DNA from: Clostridia bacterium | GTDB taxonomy: Bacteria > Bacillota > Clostridia > DSM-8532 | Direction of reading: 5' to 3' | Assembly (NCBI GenBank): GCA_020047785.1 | Contig: JAIFNI010000252.1 | Coordinates: forward strand, 1 to 35,457 | Length of the DNA stretch: 35,457 nt | Shown: positions 18,966 through 26,505 of the stretch, piece after piece | Layout: each line of letters starts with the position of its first letter | Numbering within the stretch: the stretch's first letter is position 1 | Program-made: the position numbers and the translations under genes | Notes under the pieces: generated by a model | Databases searched by the model: none | The model's input: only the letters and a program-made list of their open reading frames with translations | Told to the model about the DNA's origin: nothing

Positions 18966-20237
18966 ATGAAAAAATCAAGTCCGCTCCTGGCGCTTTTCTC
19001 AGTTGTATTTGTCGACATGCTCGGCTTTGGTCTTATCCTTCCCCTGCTGCCCTATCTTGCCGCAACATATGGCGCAAGCCCCCTCATTATCGGGTTGATC
19101 GGTGCCGCTTACCCATTGGGTCAATTCATCGGCGCGCCGCTTGTCGGCAGGCTGTCGGATCGGTTCGGCAGGAAGCCGCTTCTGCTTTTCAGTATTGCAG
19201 GCACTTTTTTATCCCTGCTGATGCTGGGTTTTGCCAGAAGCATTGCGGTCATTCTGCTCAGCCGGTTTTTTGACGGTTTGACAGGCGGCAACATTACTGT
19301 CGCGCAAGCATACATAGCGGATACGACGGATGAGAAAAACCGTGCAAAGGGAATGGGCCTGATCGGTGCCGCATTCGGTTTGGGGTTCATTCTTGGTCCT
19401 GCTTCCGGCGGTTTCCTCAGCCAATGGGGCTACAGCGTGCCTGCCTTTTTTTCTGCAGGCTTGTCAGCCATCAATATGATTCTGATTACCGTGCTGCTGA
19501 AGGAATCGCTTGCAAAAGAGAAACGTGTCAAAAAGGGAGAGCGTGCCCAAAAAAGAAATCCATTGTCGAACCTGAAAAACGCATTGTCCAAGCCCATTGC
19601 GGGTCCACTTCTTCGCAGCATCATTGTTTTCAGTCTGGCAATGTCTCTGTTTGAATCTGTTTTTTCTCTCTATGCGAAACAACGGCTGGCGCTCAACGCG
19701 CAGACAACAGGATACATTCTCGCATACGTTGGCATCCTGGTGTCCATAGTCCAAGGGGGTGCGATGGGCGCGCTCACCAGGCGGTTCAAGGAACACACGC
19801 TGCTGCGTTTTGGTGTCGTCACACTCATGTTTTCCTTTTTGGGCTGGGCGATAGCGCCAAATGTTCCCGTTCTCATGGTCATTCTCATTCCGCTTTCACT
19901 GTCCAGCGGCATTCTCAGCACCATTCTTCGATCAAGCCTGTCAAAGTCCGTATTGCCGAGAGAAACAGGCGAAATCATGGGAACCTCGGCAGCCATGGAA
20001 AGCCTGACACGCATAGCTGCTCCGGCGTTGGGTGGTTTTCTCATAGGCGTAGCCGCATGGGCTCCCGGTCTGCTGTCATCTCTTTTGTTGGGTGGACTTG
20101 TCATTTACACAGCCCGCTTATTGCGTCTGCATGTCCCAATCCCAACAGAAAATGAAGAGCCTTCCGGCGTAGATGTCTTCGGACGCAGCTGTGTCATCGG
20201 AGACCCTGGCTGCAGCCTTGTGGAGAAAGTTTCATAG
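18966..20237 (+). CDS. MFS transporter, TetA-like drug efflux
   Basis: VFVDMLGFGLILPLLPYLAATYGASPLIIGLIGAAYPLGQFIGAPLVGRLSDRFGRKPLLL: DHA1 motif A (GxLSDRFGRKP) and a TetA-like N-terminus. Confidence 0.92.
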   Translation: MKKSSPLLALFSVVFVDMLGFGLILPLLPYLAATYGASPLIIGLIGAAYPLGQFIGAPLVGRLSDRFGRKPLLLFSIAGTFLSLLMLGFARSIAVILLSRFFDGLTGGNITVAQAYIADTTDEKNRAKGMGLIGAAFGLGFILGPASGGFLSQWGYSVPAFFSAGLSAINMILITVLLKESLAKEKRVKKGERAQKRNPLSNLKNALSKPIAGPLLRSIIVFSLAMSLFESVFSLYAKQRLALNAQTTGYILAYVGILVSIVQGGAMGALTRRFKEHTLLRFGVVTLMFSFLGWAIAPNVPVLMVILIPLSLSSGILSTILRSSLSKSVLPRETGEIMGTSAAMESLTRIAAPALGGFLIGVAAWAPGLLSSLLLGGLVIYTARLLRLHVPIPTENEEPSGVDVFGRSCVIGDPGCSLVEKVS

Positions 20238-20255
20238 ACAAAGTTGTTGCATGAC

Positions 20256-20333
20256 TGGGGATCAGGTACCGTGAACACCTTGGTGATTGGGGTCAGGCAC
20301 TGTGAACAAACATTCATAGGGCCTGACCTGATA
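20256..20333. repeat. Duplicated TGGGG(A)TCAGGYACYGTGAACA motif plus inverted copy
   Basis: TGGGGATCAGGTACCGTGAACA (20256-20277) and TGGGGTCAGGCACTGTGAACA (20288-20308); GGTCAGGC (20291-20298) pairs with GCCTGACC (20320-20327). Confidence 0.7.
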
Positions 20334-20436
20334 CTCGTGTGATGAATCGATTCTGCAACTCCTTGCGCATCTTCTGCAAAGACAAGCGTACTCCGACGAC
20401 ATACAATGAGTTCGGAAACCAATGCGACCGGCGCTA

Positions 20437-20466
20437 TGTCCGGTTCTCCTCACTTGAAACCGGACA
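20437..20466. promoter_or_regulatory. Inverted repeat TGTCCGGTT-N12-AACCGGACA upstream of the URO-D-like gene
   Basis: Exact 9-bp arms at 20437-20445 and 20458-20466, just upstream of RBS AGGAGGATA and ATG 20491. Confidence 0.6.
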
Positions 20467-20490
20467 AAACCGCACAGGAGGATAATCCCC

Positions 20491-21729
20491 ATGAATCTGC
20501 AGGAAAAGCACCGTCTCCAGGAACTGGCCCGTCGTTACTCGGAACTTGCGTCAAATGACGCGAACCAAGAAAGAAAACAGCGCGCCCTGCAGATCAACGA
20601 TCGCCAGGCGGTTCGTCCCATCGTCTGGATCGACGAAATTCCCTGGCACGAGATGAATACCGACGATGAACTCACGCTGCAGTGCGAAGATGATTTCGCG
20701 CGCGGCATGGAGCGGTTTTTTCTGACATCCCTCTACCGTTGGCGGCACATTCAGGCAGACATGGTTCTGGAGCCTTTCTACCGAATAGGGAAGTCCTGCA
20801 CCAACTCGGGCATCGGGGTGGAGGTTCATGAACAGGTGCTGTCGAATGACAGCAGGAATCATATCGTTTCACACCATTATCAGGATCAGCTTGCAACCGA
20901 TGCCGATCTTGATCGGCTCCGCCTGCCCGTCATTCGCGCGGACAGGGAACAGGATGCACGAAACATGGAGATGGCGCAGGATGCGCTGCAGGAGATTCTG
21001 CCGGTGAAACTGCACGGCTGGAATTTCGGTTTCGCTCCATGGGACACAATCTCCATGCTGCGCGGTGTGGAACCTGCTCTCATCGATCTGGTCGAACGGC
21101 CGGAATTCATACACCGAACCATGGAGAAATTTGCAGCCATCGGCCTTGCCTCCATGGAGCAGCTTGAACAGGAAGGTCTGCTCGATCAGGACATCTCCAG
21201 TCTCCATTGCACGCCCCCGTACGTATCCGACCTTCCGGCTTCCGATTGGAAAGGTGCAAACATTCAACTGAAGGACACCTGGTTCCGTGGAACGGCGCAG
21301 ATGTTCTCCACCGTGTCCCCAGCCATGCACGAAGAATTCGAACTTCAGTACATGCGACCGCTGATGGCAAAATGTGGACTTGTGTATTACGGATGCTGCG
21401 AGCCACTCGACAACAAAATCGACGTGCTTCGTTCCATCCCGAATCTGCGCAAGATCGGCGTCAGTCCCTGGGCAAATCCATATCGCTGCGCGGAACAGAT
21501 CGGGCGCGATTATGTCTTTTCCTGCAAGCCAAATCCCGCGCTTGTGGCGGATGTCGCCGATCCGACCGTCATCAGGAAAGAAATCACGAACATCCTCACC
21601 GCTTGCCGGGAACACGGCTGTGCCGTCGAATTCGTACTCAAGGACATCAGCACGGTCTCCTACCGCCCTCAGAACCTCATCACATGGAGCCTGGTCGTGC
21701 AGGAATGCATCGATGCATGCCACCGATAG
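20491..21729 (+). CDS. Uroporphyrinogen decarboxylase-like protein
   Basis: 412 aa; GLVYYGCCEPLDNKIDVLRSIPNLRKIGVSPWANPYRCAEQIGRDYVFSCKPNP resembles URO-D-like proteins found in accessory sugar clusters; recalled, not searched. Confidence 0.7.
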   Translation: MNLQEKHRLQELARRYSELASNDANQERKQRALQINDRQAVRPIVWIDEIPWHEMNTDDELTLQCEDDFARGMERFFLTSLYRWRHIQADMVLEPFYRIGKSCTNSGIGVEVHEQVLSNDSRNHIVSHHYQDQLATDADLDRLRLPVIRADREQDARNMEMAQDALQEILPVKLHGWNFGFAPWDTISMLRGVEPALIDLVERPEFIHRTMEKFAAIGLASMEQLEQEGLLDQDISSLHCTPPYVSDLPASDWKGANIQLKDTWFRGTAQMFSTVSPAMHEEFELQYMRPLMAKCGLVYYGCCEPLDNKIDVLRSIPNLRKIGVSPWANPYRCAEQIGRDYVFSCKPNPALVADVADPTVIRKEITNILTACREHGCAVEFVLKDISTVSYRPQNLITWSLVVQECIDACHR

Positions 21730-21760
21730 ACCATTTGATGTCTGGTTTCGTTGAAACAAT

Positions 21761-21848
21761 CAGGCCGGACCATTCTACAAACCAGGCCGGATCAACCGAC
21801 AAACAAAGGCGGACCTACCAACAAACCAAGCCGGATCAACCGACAAAC
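21761..21848. repeat. Four imperfect ~22-bp direct repeats leading into a terminator stem
   Basis: CAGGCCGGACCATTCTACAAAC / CAGGCCGGATCAACCGACAAA / CAAAGGCGGACCTACCAACAAAC / CAAGCCGGATCAACCGACAAAC. Confidence 0.88.
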
Positions 21849-21871
21849 CAAGTCGGTTGATCCGGCTTTTC
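21828..21871 (+). terminator. Rho-independent terminator, 17-bp perfect stem
   Basis: AAGCCGGATCAACCGAC (21828-21844), loop aaaccaa, GTCGGTTGATCCGGCTT (21852-21868) followed by TT; the arms are exact complements. Confidence 0.88.
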
Positions 21872-22133
21872 CAGATTTGTCTTCAGCGGATTCAACAAAA
21901 CTTCGGACTTTTTCTCGGGTTGCCTGCATTTTTGCATAACAATCCCTGAGTTTTGCATTTTACACACAGGAATTTGCCTAATCGCCCAAACACAATTGCA
22001 TGAGACGGGTGTCACCGATATAATCAGGCCATACCAAGCGCTTGTCGATCAGCCGTTCCAGAAATTGCCCGCCAACAAGCAAATCCTGAAACAGCTCTGT
22101 CAGACCAGGAATCAGAAAAGGGAGGTTGCCCTC

Positions 22134-22931
22134 ATGATCAGTCTGGGTGTCAACACGGTACTCTTCAAGGCGTTCCCATTTTTAGAGGCGGCCAGGGCCA
22201 TCAAGCTGGCCGGATATGACGGACTCGAAATCTCGGCCATCCAAGGCATGTGCGAGCATCTGGACCCGGTGAACTACAAGGCGCAGAAGCAGGGTATCCT
22301 GGATGCGCTGGAAGAAACCGGCCTGAAGATGCTGGCCGCCGAAGTGGCGTCCCTGGATGCGGAGCGGCTCAAATGGGCATGCGAAGCGGCTGCCGAAATC
22401 GGTATTCCCATCCTGAATGTGGGCCCCGGTGGAAAGGCCGGCGATGAGGCAACCTTGCTGCAAAGCATCGAAACGCTCATGGCGCTGTCCGACATGGCCG
22501 CATCTCATGGCGTCACCCTCTGCTGCAAGGCGCATGTGGGTGCCGCCATTCACAATACCGAAACCACCCTTCGGGCCATGGCGGCGATTCCCTCGGCCGG
22601 ATTCGGCATCGACATGGACCCCAGCCACATCTTCCGCGCCGGCGAAAACCCGGCTGTAGCACTTCCAGCTGTTCTCTCCCGCACCCGGCACATTCATATC
22701 AGGGACTGTCGGGGACCCGGCCCTTCCCCTGGTGAACCGGCGTTTCAGGCTTGCGGACGCGGAGACATCGATCTGTTCGGCTACTGCAAAGCCATGACGG
22801 AAGGGTCCTATGACGGCCCGGTCTGCCTGGAAGTCATCGGGCCGGAACAAAACATGATGCAGGCCATCACCATAGCCGCTGAGAGCTACGGCTACATGAA
22901 TGCGTGTCTGAAGAAGCTGGGCGCAAGATGA
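22134..22931 (+). CDS. Sugar phosphate isomerase/epimerase, TIM barrel (AP endonuclease family 2)
   Basis: MISLGVNTVLFKAFPFLEAARAIKLAGYDGLEISAIQG...GFGIDMDPSHIFRAGENP...HIHIRDCRG...GRGDIDLFGY...YDGPVCLEVIGPE; RBS GGGAGG. Confidence 0.9.
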   Translation: MISLGVNTVLFKAFPFLEAARAIKLAGYDGLEISAIQGMCEHLDPVNYKAQKQGILDALEETGLKMLAAEVASLDAERLKWACEAAAEIGIPILNVGPGGKAGDEATLLQSIETLMALSDMAASHGVTLCCKAHVGAAIHNTETTLRAMAAIPSAGFGIDMDPSHIFRAGENPAVALPAVLSRTRHIHIRDCRGPGPSPGEPAFQACGRGDIDLFGYCKAMTEGSYDGPVCLEVIGPEQNMMQAITIAAESYGYMNACLKKLGAR

Positions 22932-23011
22932 CAAGAACCACATGACAAGCACCACATGAAAATCACCGCATGACAAGCACCGCAGGACAAGCACCACATG
23001 AAAATCAGTGA
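22928..23011. repeat. 14-bp tandem repeat, about 6 units, consensus ATGACAAGCACCAC
   Basis: ATGACAAGAACCAC, ATGACAAGCACCAC, ATGAAAATCACCGC, ATGACAAGCACCGC, AGGACAAGCACCAC, ATGAAAATCAGTGA; starts on the isomerase stop codon. Confidence 0.93.
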
Positions 23012-23042
23012 AAATCAATCTGCAAGGGGAAAGAGGAGTACC

Positions 23043-24548
23043 ATGAAAAAGCCGAACCTTCTGTTCTTCGGTCTGGAAAGCCTGCGCAGCGACCATATGA
23101 GCCTGTACGGGTACAACCGCCTGACAACCCCCCACATGGACAAGTACCTGGCGGATGGCGGCATCGTGTTCGACCATTTCTTCAGCCCGAGCATTCCCAC
23201 CACACCCGGCTATTCCTCCATGCTCACAGGAATGGATTGCTTCAGCACCAACGTGGTTGCGCTGCGCCATGAAGGCGGAATCGCCCCAGGGGTGAAGACG
23301 CTGGCGGAACTGCTGCGGGAACAGGGATACGACACCACGTGTGTCGGATTCACAGGAAATGCAGCCTCTCAGGGATTCGACAAGTATCTCGAATTCGAAG
23401 GATGGGGCAGCTGGGAAAAAGGCCGCTCCCCCAAGGCGGAAAACCTCAACGCCGTCACCATTCCGGAGTTGGAACGACTGGCCGCCGGAGAAAAACCGTT
23501 CTTCCTGTTCCTCCGCCACATGGATCCTCATTCTCCTTACCTTGCGCCAGAACCTTTCGCCAGCATGTTCCATCAGGGCGACGCGTTCGATTCGGAAAAC
23601 AAATCCCTGGACCCGGTCTACAGCTTCAAGCCCTTCTGCGACTACTTCTATGCCTGGTTCCCGCCGGGATGCACGGACAAGGAATACATCGTCGCCCAGT
23701 ACGATGCGGAGATCGCGTACATGGACGCATGCGTGCAGATTCTGCTGCAGAAGCTGGATGATCTGGGCATCACGGAAGAGACGGTCGTGGTCTTCACCAG
23801 CGACCATGGCGAAACCCTCCACGACCACGAATGCTGGTATGACCATCACGGTCTTTATGAATGCACGCTCACCGTACCGTTCGCCATCCGGTTCAAGGGG
23901 AAGACGGAAGGAAAGCGCATTGCGGAAATCTGCCAGCACAAGGATCTTGTACCGACCCTGCTGGATGTGATGGGCCTGGAGACGGATGTCTCCTTTGATG
24001 GCCGCAACCTGATGAAACTGGTTCGCGGCGAAGAAATCCCCACTGAAAACGAGTTCTACATCACAGAATGCACCTGGCAGCGCAAGCATGGCTGGCGCAC
24101 ACCGGAATGGAAACTCTTTGTCGCGCTGGAACCGGATTTCCACTACAAGCCGGAAACCGAGCTCTACAATCTGCTGGAGGATCCGGAGGAACTGCACAAT
24201 CTGGCGGAGGAACGCCCGGATGTGGTGGCAACGTTGAAGACCAGAATGCTCGAACACGTCGCAAAGCGTGAAGCCGCCTGCGGACGTGACAACCCGATGT
24301 ATACCAACCTGAACTGGCATGGGTTGGGATGCGGTCCCTTCACGTCCTCCGATCAAGCGTACAATTCAATGCACATCGGGGACCCGGAAACGGCCCGCCG
24401 TCTGCAGGCCGAGGGTTTGAAGCGCAATGTGAAGGAAGAACAGCCGGATGGAGCGGCCTCCGAACAGCTGAATGAATTGGCATCCGTTCAGCCGGATGAA
24501 TCAGCCTCCGAACAGCCGGAAAAAGAATCCCCCGAACAGGAGGCGTGA
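23043..24548 (+). CDS. Sulfatase-fold (alkaline phosphatase superfamily) hydrolase without FGly motif
   Basis: MKKPNLLFFGLESLRSDHMSLYGYNRLTTPHMDKYLADGGIVFDHFFSPSIPTTPGYSSMLTG ... VVFTSDHGETLHDH...YDHHGLYE. At the C-X-P-[SA]-R position it reads T-T-P-G-Y. Confidence 0.9.
   Translation: MKKPNLLFFGLESLRSDHMSLYGYNRLTTPHMDKYLADGGIVFDHFFSPSIPTTPGYSSMLTGMDCFSTNVVALRHEGGIAPGVKTLAELLREQGYDTTCVGFTGNAASQGFDKYLEFEGWGSWEKGRSPKAENLNAVTIPELERLAAGEKPFFLFLRHMDPHSPYLAPEPFASMFHQGDAFDSENKSLDPVYSFKPFCDYFYAWFPPGCTDKEYIVAQYDAEIAYMDACVQILLQKLDDLGITEETVVVFTSDHGETLHDHECWYDHHGLYECTLTVPFAIRFKGKTEGKRIAEICQHKDLVPTLLDVMGLETDVSFDGRNLMKLVRGEEIPTENEFYITECTWQRKHGWRTPEWKLFVALEPDFHYKPETELYNLLEDPEELHNLAEERPDVVATLKTRMLEHVAKREAACGRDNPMYTNLNWHGLGCGPFTSSDQAYNSMHIGDPETARRLQAEGLKRNVKEEQPDGAASEQLNELASVQPDESASEQPEKESPEQEA
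24438..24548 (+). repeat. In-frame 24-bp repeat encoding an 8-aa tail repeat (EQPDESAS-like)
   Basis: EQPDGAAS / EQLNELAS / VQPDESAS / EQPEKESP / EQEA* at the C-terminus of the sulfatase-like protein. Confidence 0.92.
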
Positions 24549-24553
24549 GCCGG

Positions 24554-25564
24554 ATGCTGAGAGTATGCGTCATTGGCATGGGTCCCATCGGGAACACCCA
24601 CGCGGCGGTCTATCAGGCACTTCCCGGCGTTGAACTGGTTGCCGTGTGCGATCGGCGGACAGAACGCGCCCAGGCGGGCGGAGCCAAGTACGGCGTTCCG
24701 TGTTTTGAAAATGCGCAGCAAATGCTGGATGAAATGAAGCCCGATCTCGTCAGTGTCGCCACAGGCGGATTCGAATATTCGAGCGATCATTACGAACCCA
24801 CCCTTCAGGCACTCCATGCGGGATGCCATGTCCTGTGCGAAAAACCGATCTGCAACGATCTGGAGAAGGCGCAGGAAATGGTGGACACAGCCAGACGGCT
24901 CAATCGCTGTCTGGCTGTGGACCTGAACCACCGCTTCACCCCCGCCGCCCGTGCCGCCAAGGCATGGCAGGATCAGGGGCTCATCGGGGAGCTGCTCTTT
25001 CTGAACATGAACCTGTGGATTGGCCGGTTCGAGCAGTTCGAAACGGAGTTCTACCATCTGAAGGCCCTGAATCCACACAGTGTGGATATTCTCCGGTATT
25101 ATGGCGGTGAAATCGAAGAAGTGCAGTGTTTCGCGATGAAGGCCAGCGGACGGTCCATCTATTCCACCCAGTCCACGAATCTCCGGTTTGCCTGTGGAGC
25201 GGTCGGACACCTGACGAGTTCCTACGACATCAAGCGGGGACACCCCATGGAGCGCATCGACGTGGCCGGCGTCAACGGACGGATGGTCGTAGAGGACATG
25301 TGGCGGGAAGCCACGCTGTATCCGGCTGATTCATGGATCAAGCAGCAGTACACCAATCCAGTATTTGGTGGATTCGGACAGTTTTATGACACCTTCGCCG
25401 ATCGGATCGCCTCATTTGCCCGCGAGGTTGCGGCCGGGGTTCGGCCGGAGGACATTGATGGAAGCGGACAGGCCGGGCTGGAGGCCAGCCGGGTGATCCA
25501 TGCCGCCATCGAATCCATCCGGCGAGGCGGTCAGCCGGTGAAGGTAGCGGAAATCACAAAATGA
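24554..25564 (+). CDS. Gfo/Idh/MocA family oxidoreductase
   Basis: MLRVCVIGMGPIGNTHAAVYQALPGVELVAVCDRRTERAQ...HVLCEKPICNDLEKAQEMV: Rossmann GxGxxG and EKP motif; RBS AGGAGG overlaps the previous stop. Confidence 0.95.
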   Translation: MLRVCVIGMGPIGNTHAAVYQALPGVELVAVCDRRTERAQAGGAKYGVPCFENAQQMLDEMKPDLVSVATGGFEYSSDHYEPTLQALHAGCHVLCEKPICNDLEKAQEMVDTARRLNRCLAVDLNHRFTPAARAAKAWQDQGLIGELLFLNMNLWIGRFEQFETEFYHLKALNPHSVDILRYYGGEIEEVQCFAMKASGRSIYSTQSTNLRFACGAVGHLTSSYDIKRGHPMERIDVAGVNGRMVVEDMWREATLYPADSWIKQQYTNPVFGGFGQFYDTFADRIASFAREVAAGVRPEDIDGSGQAGLEASRVIHAAIESIRRGGQPVKVAEITK

Positions 25565-25622
25565 GCTGCCCGTGAACAATCACCTCACCTTTCCCATAAG
25601 GAGCCACCCGTGAACTATAACC
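25563..25622 (+). repeat. Duplicated initiation region, 22 bp, spacing 38 bp
   Basis: GAGCTGCCCGTGAACAATCACC (25563-25584) and GAGCCACCCGTGAACTATAACC (25601-25622); the second contains the GTG start of the AraC regulator. Confidence 0.85.
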
Positions 25623-26461
25623 GCATTCTCACCAACGAATACTTCGAGCCCGGCATGCCGCCCGTGTTCGTCACAAGTGACAAACATCATGGCAATGTCA
25701 GTCTGCACAATCATGAATTCTTCGAGCTGGTGTTCATCGAGCGAGGCGTCGCACTGCACAGCCATGAGGGTAATACACAGATCCTGACGACCGGAGACGT
25801 ATTCATCATCCTGCCCGGTGAAGTACACTCCTATATCAGCACCAACAACACGTCGCTCTACAATTGCCTGTTCATTATTGATTCCTTGAAGGGACACGAA
25901 CAGGATATCAGGGAAATGCAGGGTTTGTCCTGGCTGCTGAAGGGGAGGACGGATTTCCAGCAAGTCCACGCCGGGCTTGCCGAAACACAGGAGCTGCTGC
26001 TGTATCTGGAAAAAATGATCTGGGAGCGGCTAAATCGGGGTGTCGGCTGGGAGCTGAAGATCAAGTCTCTTCTGTACGGGCTTCTGGTGGCCTATGCCCG
26101 TCTGTACGGAAACGCCAGGTTGTCTGCAGAAGGGGCAAAATCCAATTTCAAGCATGTCTTCGAGGCCGTTGCCTACATTGAATCGAACTATCAGCATGAG
26201 GTACTGTTGGAGGATGTGGCCCGAGCAACTGGATTGTCAGCGGGATATCTGTCAAAGCAGTTCAAGAGCCTGTTGGGATCCACCCCGGCGGAATATGCGA
26301 GGAGTTTCCGAATGGCCAAAGCAGCGGAACTGCTGAGAAATGAAGGCACTTCCGTGGCCGCGGTCTCCGAAGCGATGGGCTTTTCCGACCTGTCTCTTTT
26401 CTCGCGTCAGTTCAGACAAGTGACTGGCGTATCGCCGACAGGATTCAGAAAAACAATTTGA
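25610..26461 (+). CDS. AraC family transcriptional regulator with N-terminal cupin
   Basis: HHGNVSLHNHEFFELVFIERGVALHSHEG...VFIILPGEVHSY; C-terminal HTH ...VAYIESNYQHEVLLEDVARATGLSAGYLSKQFKSLLGSTPAEYARSFRMAKAAELLRNEGTSVAAVSEAMGFSDLSLFSRQFRQVTGVSPTGFRK. Confidence 0.96.
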   Translation: MNYNRILTNEYFEPGMPPVFVTSDKHHGNVSLHNHEFFELVFIERGVALHSHEGNTQILTTGDVFIILPGEVHSYISTNNTSLYNCLFIIDSLKGHEQDIREMQGLSWLLKGRTDFQQVHAGLAETQELLLYLEKMIWERLNRGVGWELKIKSLLYGLLVAYARLYGNARLSAEGAKSNFKHVFEAVAYIESNYQHEVLLEDVARATGLSAGYLSKQFKSLLGSTPAEYARSFRMAKAAELLRNEGTSVAAVSEAMGFSDLSLFSRQFRQVTGVSPTGFRKTI

Positions 26462-26505
26462 ACCGCACCATGAAAATCGAGAGAATCATAAAGGGGGACA
26501 CTGTA

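Noticed and set aside
22928-23011. Possible CRISPR array
   Set aside because: 14-bp units are directly adjacent without unique spacers; no cas genes.
22182-24356. 724-aa antisense ORF on the minus strand
   Set aside because: Covers the isomerase and sulfatase-like genes in antisense. Sense frames have family motifs and RBS; the antisense protein reads as a His/Arg/Gly-rich shadow frame.
26462-26478. Similarity of ACCGCACCATGAAAATC to the 14-bp array units
   Set aside because: Short single match; insufficient to claim a dispersed copy.
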